Source: Neostapfia colusana (Eukaryota > Streptophyta > Magnoliopsida > Poales > Poaceae). Taken from it: a stretch of DNA of 64,000 nucleotides. Positions 22,377 to 34,095 of the stretch are shown here, piece after piece (position 1 is the stretch's first letter; every line of letters begins with the position of its first letter). The notes under the pieces were generated by a model. The model was not told the DNA's origin, made no database searches, and was given only the letters and a program-made list of their open reading frames with translations. A program made the translations under genes and the position numbers. The stretch is from positions 42,132,699 to 42,196,698 of the forward strand of contig JASWHV010000013.1 in assembly GCA_030760725.1 (NCBI GenBank), written 5' to 3'.

Positions 22377-23493
22377 GCGATCAAGCACTCGGGCCGTGGC
22401 TCCTCGGTGAGCATTGCCGGCCCCTAACGCATCCAGGGACGCCTTAGCTCGGGCGTGACAACCTCCCGGTTGGGCTGTCCACGGGAGCCCGATGTGCGGT
22501 GGACTCAGTTCACTGAAAGGAACTCTCGGTACAGTCGAGATCATCCGAGTTAAGCCGATTTCCAACAACGGGAAGGAGGAGGGGAGTTCGTAGTACCTTG
22601 TCATAGCTTTGGAGGGAGTGGAGAGGCGGTGATCGCGGTTCCCGGATCAGCTCCGAGCAATCAGCAGCGAGGGTGGTGTTTCTGGTGCAAGGAAGCAGAA
22701 AGTGTGCTGTTCTTCATCCGATCACGGCGGCCGCGGGGATAAGTAGGGCGCAAGGCGGTTCAGCAGGTCAGGGCGGCAAGCAGCTGCTGTCCCGATCACG
22801 CCTTCGCCGTGGCGGCTGCTGCAGCGCGCGCGAGTACCCGAGCTCGTGGAGAGACTGATATAGAGACTGACATGTGGGTCCCACCCGTGGGTTTAACCCC
22901 TGAAATTAACTTTTCTCCACTGTTCTAAACATTAGAGACCCAATTAACCCCAAGGATTTGAATTAGCTACCCTTGTGCCATTTGCATGGGATAAAATTCA
23001 AATTTGGTTAGGTTTGGCTGAATTTCAGCACATATTCAGTTTGGAAATTCAAATAAAGTTTGAATTTGCTAAACTTAGCTCATGTCAAGATCAACTCCAA
23101 ATAGAGTGAAAATTGGTGTGTGAGCTCACAAAAATGTGCTGAGTAAGAATATGCCTCCCACTTTTGAATTCTTGGGATGAAAACAGTTTGAATTTGAATT
23201 TGAGTTCAAACCACCATCTTTCTAACAATACCCAAAAGGACTTCAAAAAGGTTTTGAATTTAGGTGAAACTTGGGATGGACATCCCTAGCAAAGTGTAGG
23301 AGTTTTCATATGCCCAGCCCTTAGATGATGCCTGTGGAAAATGCCATTTTTGTATTGTGTGATTTTGTTCCCTAATGATCATGTTGATGGTAGTTACTTG
23401 CTCTTCAAATGTGTTCATCAACTTTTCTCAAGTGAAGTGTGTGTGTGGTGTGATGAACAATTTGAGTATGTGCAAAAAACTTAGGCCCTTACA
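22377..23493 (-). repeat. Old family 1-like LTR fragment (LTR start side)
   Basis: In sense orientation it starts TGTAAGGGCCTAAG at 23493 and runs to 22377, where the family 2 element is inserted. It resembles 26935-28063 (for example the TGACAACCTCCCGGTTGGGC block) and, more distantly, family 1 LTRs. The rest of this LTR should lie left of the window, beyond the family 2 insertion. Confidence 0.85.
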
Positions 23494-24026
23494 TGTCGCG
23501 TGTGGTTCGGTCCTTTATGTCGATGACCTGAATCGGTCCCTCCTGATCCGTGAGATCCGACTTCAGTTCCTCGATATTTACTAGCTGAATGGTGGTTGAA
23601 CACTTGAGGCACTTCCTCAGCTGAGAAATGTGGAACACACCGGTGAATATCGCGGTTAATTCCAGCCGGTGTGCAACTGACCCACATCTTTCCGAAAACC
23701 AGCAATGGACCGACAAATCGGGGTGAATAGAAACTTTGACAAGTGAGCCTCGTCAAAAATCTTTCTTCCTCGACTCTGGTTACGGGGTACGACGATTCAG
23801 TCCATAAACCACAAGACGCCGTCTCCGTCTTTCCGGAATTATTTCAGTTCCCCACTGTCTATACATCTCCGCTAATGTGACATGCCTTTGTCATGTTTCT
23901 GGGCTGCCATCCTTCCTTCACGGATGGTTGGGATAAAAGCTAAATTGTAGAGAGCTCTAGGGTGAACCATACGTAATGATGGCTCGCTCCCTTCCAACGG
24001 GGTGATGGTTGGATTACGAACGTGTG
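23494..24026 (-). pseudogene. pol: pol remnant: chromodomain end fused to integrase finger region
   Basis: The minus strand carries text matching the end of pol (YREEPVQ, HDVFHISQLRKCLK-like) and then jumps straight to the integrase N-terminal region (EAHLSKFSIHPG-like). The equivalent of about 28500-29370 of the neighbouring copy is missing. Both deletion edges carry a GGGTG-type short repeat, suggesting deletion by illegitimate recombination. The polypurine tract and the last residues of pol are also absent next to the LTR at 23493. The right edge (ACGTGTG) is where the LTR 24027-28063 begins; GTGTG is the expected target duplication, but its partner was not found. Confidence 0.75.
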
Positions 24027-27000
24027 TGACACGACCCCACGGTCTTGTCGAGCCAGATCACGTTGAGGGGTGTTGCGTTGCACAGCACCGGATAACACAC
24101 ATCAAAGGTACAAAGCAGAAGCAAAGTTTTGTTACATAAACAGGTTTATGAACATTTTTACAACAAAATATGTTCAGTCTACACTCGTGGGCATAGACTA
24201 TGCATCGAGTTCACGTTCAGCCCTTGAACGTGTCCCCGCTAGCACGCACGCACACTAACACGGCGGCGTGCACGACTCCCACTCGACGGGATTCCCCTCC
24301 TGGGGTTCCGTCTCCTCCTCGAGAGTCCCTTCCTCATAGAACCCAGCAAAAGTTTCAAACACAAGCAGTGAGCACGAAGGCTCAGCAAGACTGTCTCGTC
24401 TCTCCTAAACATGAAACTTCTACATGGAGGGTGATAGGTTACACGAGGCAAAATAATTTGCAAGGACTCGCCTAGTTAGTGGGACCTTACTTTCAAGTTT
24501 TAGCAGCAGGTTGTGGGGAACCTTACGCTAAGGCACATTAGAGAGCCGCAATCAAACAAGAAACAAATTTCTCTCATGTACTTTGCCCACAGTTGAAAGG
24601 AACTTTAATTAGCTCTAAACTACAGCAAATCATTAACAATCAAAGTCCATCTTTCAATCAGCAACATTTTAACATGTAACTAGCCTGTTCTTTCTACGTC
24701 ACGGTACAGTGAACAAGTGATACTCACTGACCGTGAGGGACAACGATTATAATCGATTTACACATGCAGGATTACCCGAATAACCCGTCACGTACGCCCG
24801 TACTTGATGTTGCCTACAGCAACCATCACGGACGCAGTACGCAACCACCTTTCACCCGTCAGCCAAATATTGAACCGGTCCCATCGTCCCGAGCAAGAGG
24901 TCTCAGCACGCGCATCTCAGTGCTGCCAGCTGATTTACACCTCATTCTCTCAACCTACCCTCTGAACGACGGGCAATGCCTCAATACCCGGCTACCCGAG
25001 TTACATAAGTTTCCCGGTTCCCATATAGCCGGTAGGTCTTCGGTACTGTTCTAGCTTGTTCAACAAGCCCGCACACGGCTCGGTCCTCAATCGACACAAG
25101 CGGAGCTATAGCACCCAGGCCCCAAAGTCCTGCTGCCCTTACTCTCTGCTCGGTCTCATTTTTCTTACCATGTGTATCATGTGCTATCTCTACCCGAGTT
25201 GAGTCCCTCTAGCCTATGCTCGTGAGTAGTTCCAACTACTCGACTTGTACCGAATCCTACACTATCCTACCATTGCAGTAGCTAATCGGGGTTTTCAATC
25301 CTAATCCCATCCCATGGTTTTCTTGGCTATGCAATTGGATTTCCAAACAAGACTCCAGTGCAAGAAATAATGATACTCAAGTAAGTGCTCACAACAATAA
25401 AAATTTATAAAAAGGTTAATGCAAAACGGAGCTTGCCTTGCTGCTCTTGATCACAGGCTAGCTGCTCCTCCGGAGTAACGAAGTCTAAGACTTCAGGTTC
25501 CTCCTCGACCTTAGCGACTACATGATATAGCAAGTACAGGTATTAATTTAAATGCATTTGAATTGAATCAAATTGTGAAGTTTATAAGTCTCACTAGACA
25601 GACCCAATGACTCTGAAATTTTTATTGTGGCTTGGTTGCAACCTAAACAGAGACCTGGTCAAGTTTTAGTTGCAGCAAAGCTCATTTGAGCTCTCCACAA
25701 ATAATTATGTCCTTGATCTTAATTGGAACTCTTAGGGTGTTCTAGGAATTTTCATGGAGCAAGCCATGACTTTCTGAAAACTATATTTTCAGAGGGTCCT
25801 ATTGGAGTTGGTTTCACTTAATTTGAAGGTTCCTAGCTGAAGATATGAGCTAAACAATTTCAGAAAAATTCTGAAAATGTTTCTGGACATTTTCTATTTT
25901 CTCTGGAACAGTTTTATTAATCACACCATTAGGTGGATCAAATGAGCTCAAATGGATCTGAAATTTTTATCGTAGCTCAGGGATATTTTCGTGAACATCC
26001 TAGCGAAATTTCAGAATTTTCCTCCAAATGGTTCTCCATTTAAAATTCTAAACAATTTAAATTTTGAAGAATTAATTCTGGAGAATTAAGGATTTTCATG
26101 AAGTGAAACTTGATTTGCTGGAAAGTACTCAGAGAGCTGAATCAAAAAAAATTTGGTTCACTTGATTTGGAGTTTCCTAGCCAAAGTTATGAGGATTTGA
26201 AGTTTGAATGAAATCTGAAAATCGGGAAAAGTTTAAATCTGCCGGTGGGTCCATGGGGACACGTGTTGGGTGCTGGACGATGGCACACCGGAGTCCATGG
26301 AGTTTTTGCGCGCCAGCACACCATATCCGAGCCGCAGACTGATCCCAGATTTAAATCTGAGCCGCTGACACGTGGGCCACCCGGCTTCATCAACCTCCCG
26401 ACGCCCGCGTTCGGCCGCCGCAACACCTCGCCGGAGAGCTTGCCGGCAGCTTCTGTGGTGCTCCAAACTTTACGATTCTGGCCGCCCCTGCCTAAGTCCA
26501 CTCGGGGAACATGATTCCGGGCCCAGTTCATCACAAAAATGGCCGGCACATGGTCGGCGACGAGCGACAGCTCCGGAAGGACTTCGGCCGTGTCGGCCGA
26601 CGTCCCTAGCACCCCAACCGACCGAGCAAACGTCCGGAAAGCATCAATGGACCCTCAGGAACCTCGGCATGGGCTCGAAGCAGCTCGGGGGAGGTCCGAA
26701 GTAGGCTCCCACCGTGCACCCGATGTTTCCCGCAGGATCCGCCGTCGGCAAGCTTCGAAATACGCCGGGTACAAGCGTTCGCAGGCTAAGGGTTGTAAAG
26801 GAAACTTGTGCGCTACCATGTCTAGTCTGTGTAGGAACGGATTGAGACCCTCTAACCTTTCCTAGAGCGTGAATTTGACAGAACCGCACCCGAAGGTCGG
26901 TCTGTACCGAGAAAGGGGAAAACTGGAACTTCACCGCCGGCGATCAAGCCCTCGGGCGGTGGCTCGGGAGTGAGCAGCATCGGTCACCAACGCATCCAGG

Positions 27001-28063
27001 GACGCCTTAGCTCGGGCGTGACAACCTCCCGGTTGGGCTGTCCACGGGAGCCCGAAGTGCGGCGGGTTTAGGTCACTGAACGGAACTCTCGGTATAGCCG
27101 AGATCACCCGAGTTCAGCCGATTTCTAGCGACGGGGAAGAAGAAGGAAGGTTCGTAGTACCTTGTCATAGCTCTGGAGGAAGCGGGGAGGCTGTGATCGT
27201 GGCTCTCTGATTGGTTCCGAGCGGCGGAGGGAAGAATTCCGGTTCTGTGTTCTTGCGAGGGGGAGAACGGGTGAGGAGACCTCGGCAGAAGCGAGGAGCA
27301 CCTTAAGAAGGCTCAGAACCAACCTGCGCCCGCGCGTGGCCAAGCAGCTGGTGGCGCGGCGGCCTCCCCTCGGTGCCGATCGCTGCTGAAGCCTGGAGAC
27401 CCGAGTGAGAAAGTTTCAGTCGGTTGAATCACTTCAGTGGCTGACATGTGGGTCCCACTTCCCTTTTAACCTCTGAACATAACTCCATATTACTGTTGTA
27501 AACAGTAAGCCCTACAATGCCCATGGTGATTGGAATTATTCACCTCTGAGCCATTTGACTTGGTTAGAATTCAAATTGGGTTGGTTTGACTAAGTTTCAG
27601 CACATATTCAGTTTGAAATTCAAATAAAGTTTGAATTTGCTACACTTAGCTCATGTCAAGACCAACTCCAAATAGAGTGAAAATTGGTGTGCGAGCTCAC
27701 AAAAATGTGCTGAGTAAGAATATGCCTCCCACTTTTGAATTCATGGGATGAAAAAGTTAGAATTTGAATTTGAGTTCAAACCACCCTCTTTCTAGCTATA
27801 CCCAATAGGACTTCAAAAAGGTTTTGAATTTGGGTGAAACTTGGCATGGACATTCCTAGCAAGGTGTAGGAGTTTTCATACGCCCAGCCCCTAGATGATG
27901 CATGTGGGAAATGCCACTTTTGCATTGTGTGAGTTTGTTCTATAATGATCATGTTGATGGTGGTTACTTGCTCTTCAAATGTGTTCATCATCTTTCTTCA
28001 AATGAAGTGTGTGTGGGGTGTGATGAACACTTTGAGTATGTGCCAAAAACTTAGGCCCTTACA
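24027..28063 (-). repeat. 3' LTR of an old family 1-related element (4037 bp)
   Basis: In sense orientation it starts TGTAAGGGCCTAAG at 28063 and ends at 24027. Its right side joins a polypurine tract and pol in the correct order, so it is the 3' LTR of the minus-strand pol remnant 28133-30035. It is related to, but clearly diverged from, the 4045-bp family 1 LTR. It holds exon alpha 25437-25517 and exon beta 24255-24343. Confidence 0.9.
24255..25517 (-). other. Candidate mini-gene in old family 1-like LTR
   Basis: Exon alpha 25517-25437 is open; against family 1 it differs by about four silent changes and one replacement (Y to C), and its donor AAG|GCAAGC is intact. Exon beta 24343-24255 is open and ends in TAG at the same place, but its acceptor CAG has become CTG. 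The coding text has been kept better than its surroundings, and this copy cannot splice as proposed. Confidence 0.45.
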
Positions 28064-28078
28064 TTCCTCCCCCTTAAA
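28064..28078 (-). other. Polypurine tract of old family 1-like element
   Basis: The complement reads TTTAAGGGGGAGGAA directly before the LTR start at 28063, nearly the same as in the intact element. Confidence 0.8.
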
Positions 28079-28132
28079 AGAATCTCGTCACGAGATTATA
28101 AGGTGAAAATGAGAGAGAGGACGGTGGAAAAA

Positions 28133-30035
28133 TTACCGGATATGCGACGTGAAAAAGTCGGGGTAGTTAGCGCGAAGAAATCCTTCGCTCTCCCATGTCG
28201 CTTCGTCCACGGAGTGGTTAATCCATAGAACATTGTAGAACCACAACGTACGGTTGCGTGTGGTTCGGGCCTTTTCATCAATAACCTGAACCGGTTCCTC
28301 CCGATACGTGAGATCCGGTGTCAGTTCTTCTATACCTTCCAGCTGAATGGTAGTTGATAGCTTAAGACACTTCCTCAGCTGGGAAATGTGAAAGACGTCG
28401 TGCATACCGGAAAGTGCTTCTGGTAATTTCAGCCTGTATGCTACCGATCCACATCTTTCGGTAATCTGAAATGGACCGATGAATCAGGGTGCCAACTTTA
28501 CGCTCACCCTGAATCTGTTTACGCCCTTCATTGGAGACACACGTAAGTATACGTGATCCCCGACTTCAAATTGTAAGGGGCGTCTTCTCCGGTCCGCATA
28601 TTGTTTCTGTCGGGATTGGGCGGCTTTGAGGTTCGCTTGAATCAGCCGAACCTTTTCCTCTGCGTTGTTGACAAGATCATTCCCGAAGGTAACCCTTTCG
28701 CCAGACTCACACCAATTCAGTGGTGTGCGGCATTTCCTGCCGTATAGCGCCTCGTAAGGCACCATCTTGATGCTGGCTTGGTACCCATTATTGTACGAGA
28801 ACTCAGCCAACGGCAAGTGATCATCCCAGTTCTTGCTGTGGTTGATGGCGCAAGCTCGTACCATATCTTCGAGAATTTGGTTTACCCACTCAGTTTGTCC
28901 ATCCGTTTGCGGGTGGTATGCCGAACTACGGATCAGCTTCGTCCCCAATGCAGCGTGGAGCTGCTCCCAAAAACGGGACACAAATAAAGTGCCCCGATCC
29001 AATATGATGGTACAGGATACGCCATATAAGCATAGGATCCGTGAGATGTATAGTTCAGCATACTTCCTGGCGTTGTAGTTGGTGTTGACCGGGATGAAAT
29101 GGGCAACTTTGGTGAGCCGGTCGATGATCACCCACACAGAATCATGTTTCTGAAAGGTGGTGGGTAAACCGACGATGAAGTCCATGCTCACATCCTCCCA
29201 TTTCCAGGCAGGAATGCCCAGTGGTTGTAGCAGTCCTGGTTTCCACATATGATCTGCCTTCACCCTTTGACATGTATCACAATCGGACGCGTACTTTGCG
29301 ATCTCCCTCTTCATCCGTGTCCACCAAAACTTGCTTCTGAGTTCTTGATACATTTTATTGCTGCCGGGGTGAATAGAAAACTTTGACAAGTGAGCCTCAT
29401 CAAAGATTTTCTTCCGTAACTCCTGTTTACGGGGTACGACAATCCAGTCCTTGAACCATAGGATGCCGTCTCCGTGTTTCCGGAAACATTTCAGCTCCCC
29501 ACTGTCTATGCGTCTCCGCAAATGTGACATGCCCTTGTCATTCTTCTGGGCTGCTGCTATCTCTTCACAGATGGTGGGGATCAAAACTAAGTTGTAGAGA
29601 GCTCCATGTGGAATCACATGCAGTGGTGGTTCGCTCTCTTCCAACGGTGTCATGGTCAGGTTGTTGACGTGTGACTTGCGGCTCAGCGCGTCTGCCACTA
29701 CGTTTGCTTTGCCGGGGTGATAATGGATCACTATTTCGTAATCCTTTATCAACTCTAACCATCTTTGCTGCCTCATGTTCAGCTCCTTCTGAGTGAATAT
29801 GTACTTGAGGTGCTTGTGGTCGATATATCAATGCAAGAGGTTACCGAGTAGTTAGTGCCTCCACATTTTGAGTGCAAGTACCATGGCAGTGAATCCTAAG
29901 TCATGAGTCGGATAGTGTTGCTCATGATTCCTAAGTTGCCGTGATCCATACACGACCACACTTCGGTCTTGCATCAGCACACATCCTAGCCCCAAGACGG
30001 ATGTATTGCAGTACACAACGAACGGTCTTGTTGTG
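28133..30035 (-). pseudogene. pol: pol remnant: RNase H, integrase, chromodomain-like end; interrupted by family 1 element
   Basis: The minus-strand frame matches the intact family 1 pol throughout. From 30035 leftwards: RNase H (VVYCNTSVLGLGCVL, in which the catalytic D of YCDAS is N), two stops between 29850 and 29777, then a 430-codon open stretch (29776-28484) with the integrase HHCC finger and D, D, E residues, TGA at 28484, and an in-frame continuation to TAA at 28133 covering the chromodomain-like tail. At 30035 the intact element is inserted; the coding text resumes at 45476 without loss, so RT is on the far side. The 3' LTR is 24027-28063. Confidence 0.9.
30031..30035. other. Target-site duplication TTGTG, left copy
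   Basis: TTGTG is repeated at 45471-45475, exactly flanking the complete element. The interrupted RNase H reading text joins perfectly when one copy is removed. Confidence 0.95.
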
Positions 30036-30790
30036 TGTAAGGGCCTCAGTTTTTGACACCCATTTGCAGTGTTCATCCCCACACCACACACCTCATTTGA
30101 GGAAAAATGATGAACACAAATAAAGAGCAAGTAACAATTATCAACATGCTCATTAGGGAACAAACTCACACATTGCAAAAGTGGTACTTCCCACATGTGA
30201 TATAGATGGGCTGGACATATGAAAACTCCTACACTTTGCCAAGGATGTCCATGCCAAGTTTCACCCAAATTCAAAACATTTTTGAGGTCATCTTGGGTGT
30301 AGATAGGAAAGGGGCAGTTTGAAAACATATTCAAATTCAAACTGTTTTCACCCACTGAATTTAAAAGTGGAAGGCATATTCTTGCTCAGCACATTTTTGT
30401 GAGCTCACACACCAATTTTCACTCCATTTGGAGTTGATCTTGACATGAGCTAAGGGGGAGAAATTCAAACTTTATTTGAATTTCAAACTGCACTTGTGCT
30501 GAAATTCATTCAAACCAAACCTCATTTGAACTTTGATCAATTCAAATGGCTCTTGGGTGAATAATTTGAGTTGCCAAGGGTAGAATAGGGTTCACTGTTT
30601 ACCACAGCTGTTAGGAATAAATTTCAGAGGTTAAAAGAGGAGTGGGACCCACATGTCAGCCTCAGCCTCAAGGCAAACCGACTGAACAACAGTTCAGTCG
30701 GTTCCCGGCTGTTGTGCGCGCGCGCCACCGAAGGGGGCAGCCGGCGCCAGCTCCTGCTGCGTGCCCCAAGCCGGAGACCGGCCGACCGGC

Positions 30791-30800
30791 CTATTTATTC
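30791..30800 (+). promoter_or_regulatory. TATA-like box of 5' LTR promoter
   Basis: CTATTTATTC flanked by GC-rich sequence. In this copy it is the promoter expected to drive the genomic transcript through the exon-like segments, leader, ORF0 and gag-pol. Confidence 0.5.
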
Positions 30801-32588
30801 CCTCCCCGGCGTGCTTCAGTCGCCATTCCCCGAGCTGCCGACGTGCACGATCCATTTCTCCACTGCCATCACCGGCGCTCGAGTTCCTGCTGGATCGAGC
30901 TGATCGCAGCTTCCTCTTTCCACTCCAGGGTCCCAGCCAGGTACTAGCGACCATCCTCCATCCTTCCCATTGATAGAAATCGATTGAAACCGAGTGATAT
31001 CGGCTGTGCCGAAAGATCAAACTCGGAACTGGAAACCGCCGCACCTCGGGCTCTCGTGGACAGCCCAACCTGGGCGTTGTCACGCCCGAGCCAAGGCACC
31101 CTTGGACGCGCAAGTGATCGGTGCTGCTCATCCCCGAGCCACAGCTCGAGTGGTTGCTCACCGGCGGCGAATTTCCACTTTTCCCCTTTCTGTGTGCAGA
31201 ACGACCCTCGGGTACGATTCTGTTTAATTCGTGCTCTAGAAAGGATTAGAGGGCCTCAGGCCACTCCCACACGAACTAGACACGGTGACGCACAAGTTGC
31301 CTTCACAACTCTGGGCCGGAGAACTTCTGTGCCCGGCGTAATTCAAGGTCTACTAATGGCGGAACGCACGGGGGGTATCGGGCGCACGGTGAGGACCTAT
31401 TTCGGGCCTTCCCCGAGCTACCCCGAGTTCATGTCGACCTTCTCTGAGGTCCACTGATGCTCCCCGACCGATTTCCCAAGTAGCTGAGGCACTAGGAGCG
31501 TCAGCCGACATGGCCGAAGTCGTTCCGATATGGCGGCTCGTCGCCGACCATGCTCCGGCCATTGTCATGAGCAGCTGACCCTCGGATCATGTTCCCCAAG
31601 TAAAAGTAGGCAGGGGCGGCCAGAATCAAGAAGTTTGAAGCGGTACAGCAGCCAGCGGCGAGCTCTCCGGCGAGGTCCCTCGGCGGCGGAGCGCGGGTGT
31701 CGCGAGGTTGAAGAAGGGGGTGGACCCCAGCTGTCAGCGGCCGATATTTTGAATCGGGATCCGGCTGCGGCCGGGATCGGGTGTGCTGGCGCGCAAAAGC
31801 CTTGTGGGCCGCGGTGTGCTGTCGCTTCGGCGTGCGACGCGTGTCCCCTGGGCCCACGCGCGAGTTTAAACTTTTCCCCGATTTTCAGATTTCCTTCAAA
31901 CTTCAAATCCTTATAACTTTGGCTAGAAAGCTCCAAATTGAGTGAACCAAATTTTGCTGGATTCAGCTCTTTGAGTACTTTCCAGAAAATCAAGTGTCAC
32001 TTCATGAAATTCCTTAATTCCCCAGAATTAATTCCTTAAAGTTTAAACTGTTAGGAATTTTAACTGGAGAATCATTTGGAGGAAAATCCTGAAATTTTGC
32101 TGAGATGTTCACCAAAATATCCTTGAACTACCATAAAAATTTCAGATCCATTTGAGCTCATTTAGTCCACCTAATGGTGTGATTAGTAAAACTGTTCCAG
32201 AGAAAATAGAAAATGTTCAGAAACATTTTCAGAATTTTCTCTGAAATTGTTTAGCTCATATCTTTAGTTAGAGACTTCCAAATTAAGTGAGACCAATTCC
32301 ATTAGAACCCTCTGAAAATCTAGTTTTCAGAAAGTCATAGTTTGTTTCATGAAAATACCTAGAACACCCTAAAAGCCTTTAATTAAGGTCAAGGACATAA
32401 TTATTTGTGGAGGGCTCAAATGAGCTTTGCTGCAACTAAAACTTGACCAAGTCTCTGTTTAGGTTGTAACCAAGCCACAGTAAAAGTTTCACAGTCATTA
32501 GGTCTATCTAGTAAAGGTTATAGACTTCACAACTTCAAAGTTAATACAAAAGCATTTAATTAATACATACATTGTTCTTATCATGTAG

Positions 32589-33849
32589 TCGCTAAGGTCG
32601 AGGAGGAACCCGAAGTCCTAGACTTCGTTACTCCGGAGGAACAGCTAGCCTACGACCAAGAGCAGCAAGGCAAGCCCCGGTTTGCATTAACCATTTTATA
32701 AATTTTTATTGTTTTGAGCACATACTTGTTTTCTTTATGTTGTGCATCAGAGTCTTGTTTGGAAACCCCACTGCATAGCCAAGAAAACCATGGGTTGGGG
32801 TTTAGGATTGCAAACCCCGTTAGCCACTGCATTGCTAGGATAGAGTAGGATTCGGTACAAGTCGAGTAGTTGGAACTACTCGCGAGAATAGGCTAGAGGC
32901 ACATTGCTCGGGTAGAGATAGCACATGATACACATGGCAAGAAAATGAGACCGAGCGGAGAGTAAGGGCAGCAGGACTTTGGGGCCTGTGTGCTGTAGCT
33001 CCGCTTGTGTCGATTGAGGACCGAGCCGTGTGCGGGCCTGTTGAACAAGCTAGAACAGTACCGAAGACCTACCGGCTATATGGGAACCGGGAAACTGATG
33101 TAACTCGGGTAGCTGGGTATTGAGGCATTGCCCGTCGTTCAGAGGGTAGGTTGAGAGCTCGAGGTGTAAATCAGCTGGCGGCACAGAGATGCGCGTGCAG
33201 GGACCTCTTGCTCGGGACGATGGGACCGGTTCAATATTTGGCTAACGGGTGAAAGGTAGTCGCGTACGGCGTCCGTGATGGTTGTTGTAGGCAACATCGA
33301 GTACGGGCGTACGTGACGGGTTGTTCGGGTAACCCTGCAGGTGTAAATCGATTATAATCGCCGTCCCTCGCGGTCAGTGAGTACCACTTGTTCACTGTAC
33401 CGTGACGTAGAAAGAACAGGCTAGTTACATGTTAAAATGTTGCTGATTGAAAGTTGGATATTGATTGTTAATGATATGTTGTAGCTTAGTGCTAACTAAA
33501 GTTCTTTTCAACTTTGGGCAAAGTACATGAGAGAAATGCGTTTCTTGTTTGATTGCGGCTCTCTCATGTGCCTTAGCGTAAAGTTCTCCACAACCTGCTG
33601 CTAAAACTTGAAAGTAAGGTTCTACTAATTAGGCGAGTCCTTGCAAATGATTTTGACCTCATGCAACCCATCACCCTCATGTAGAAGTTTCATGTTTAGG
33701 TGAGACGGGTCAGACTTGCTGAGCCTTCGTGCTCACTGCTTGTGTTTGAAGCTTTTGCAGGGTTCTATGAGGAAGGGACTCCCGAAGAGGAGACGGAACC
33801 CCAGGAGGGGAACCCCGTCGAGTGGGAGTCGTGCACGCCGCAGAGTTAG
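32589..33849 (+). other. Candidate two-exon mini-gene inside LTR (reference copy, family 1)
   Basis: Exon alpha is 32589-32669 after CATGTAG; exon beta is 33761-33849 after CTTTTGCAG, with stop TAG at 33847. Donor AAG|GCAAGC and acceptor CAG|GG define a 1091-nt GC-AG intron. The split codon G|GG gives glycine and keeps beta in frame. Alpha contains EVLDFVTPEEQLAYDQEQQ; beta contains FYEEGTPEEETEPQEGNP and ends CTPQS. Families 1, 2 and 4 share exon order, phase 1 and an intron length of 1.03-1.10 kb. The product would be strongly acidic. The initiating exon is not known, so this may be only the C-terminal part of a protein. Function is unknown; it could alternatively be a conserved RNA element, although the silent-site pattern argues for coding. 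Confidence 0.5.
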
Positions 33850-33970
33850 TGTGCGAGTGTGCTAGCAAGGACACGTTCGAGGGCTGAACGTGCACTTGAT
33901 GCTTAGTCTACGCCCGCGAGTGTGGACTAAACTTATTTTGATGTAAACATGTTAATAAACTTGTTTATGT

Positions 33971-34036
33971 AATAAAGCTTCCGCTTCCGCTTTGTACCTT
34001 TGACGTGTGTTATACGGTGTTGTGCAACGCAGCACC
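33971..34036 (+). terminator. Polyadenylation signal and downstream stem-loop in LTR
   Basis: AATAAA at 33971-33976 is followed 40 nt later by a stem-loop: GGTGTTG (34016-34022), loop TGCAACG, CAGCACC (34030-34036). The same arrangement occurs in the other family 1 LTRs and in related families with compensatory changes. Being in the 5' LTR, the 3' LTR counterpart (45361-45426) would be the functional one for 3' end formation. Confidence 0.5.
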
Positions 34037-34083
34037 CCTCAGCGTGATCCTGGCTCGACAGGACCAGTGGGGTCGTGTCAGCG

Positions 34084-34095
34084 TGGTATCAGAGC
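34084..34095 (+). other. Primer-binding site, tRNA-Met type (intact element)
   Basis: TGGTATCAGAGC, three bases after the 5' LTR. Confidence 0.95.

Larger units (their letters stand above)
30036..34080 (+). repeat. 5' LTR of intact family 1 element (4045 bp)
   Basis: TGTAAGGGCC ... GTCGTGTCA. Landmarks: GC-rich promoter with TATTTAT (30792), donor-like CAG|GTACTA at 30940, acceptor-like GTGCAG at 31200, exon alpha 32589-32669, exon beta 33761-33849, AATAAA at 33971 and a stem-loop at 34016-34036. Several GTG/ATG-started ORFs of 60-157 codons in the U3/R region are identical in the three copies only because the copies are young; I do not call them genes. Confidence 0.97.

Noticed and set aside
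30984..31457. 157-codon ORF in the family 1 LTR, present in all three LTR copies
   Set aside because: The copies are too young for identity to mean anything, the frame crosses the proposed exon/intron boundaries, and no counterpart keeps it open in the older family 1-like LTR.
34084..34095. tRNA-like match TGGTATCAGAGC
   Set aside because: It is the primer-binding site complementary to tRNA-Met, not a tRNA gene; no cloverleaf surrounds it.
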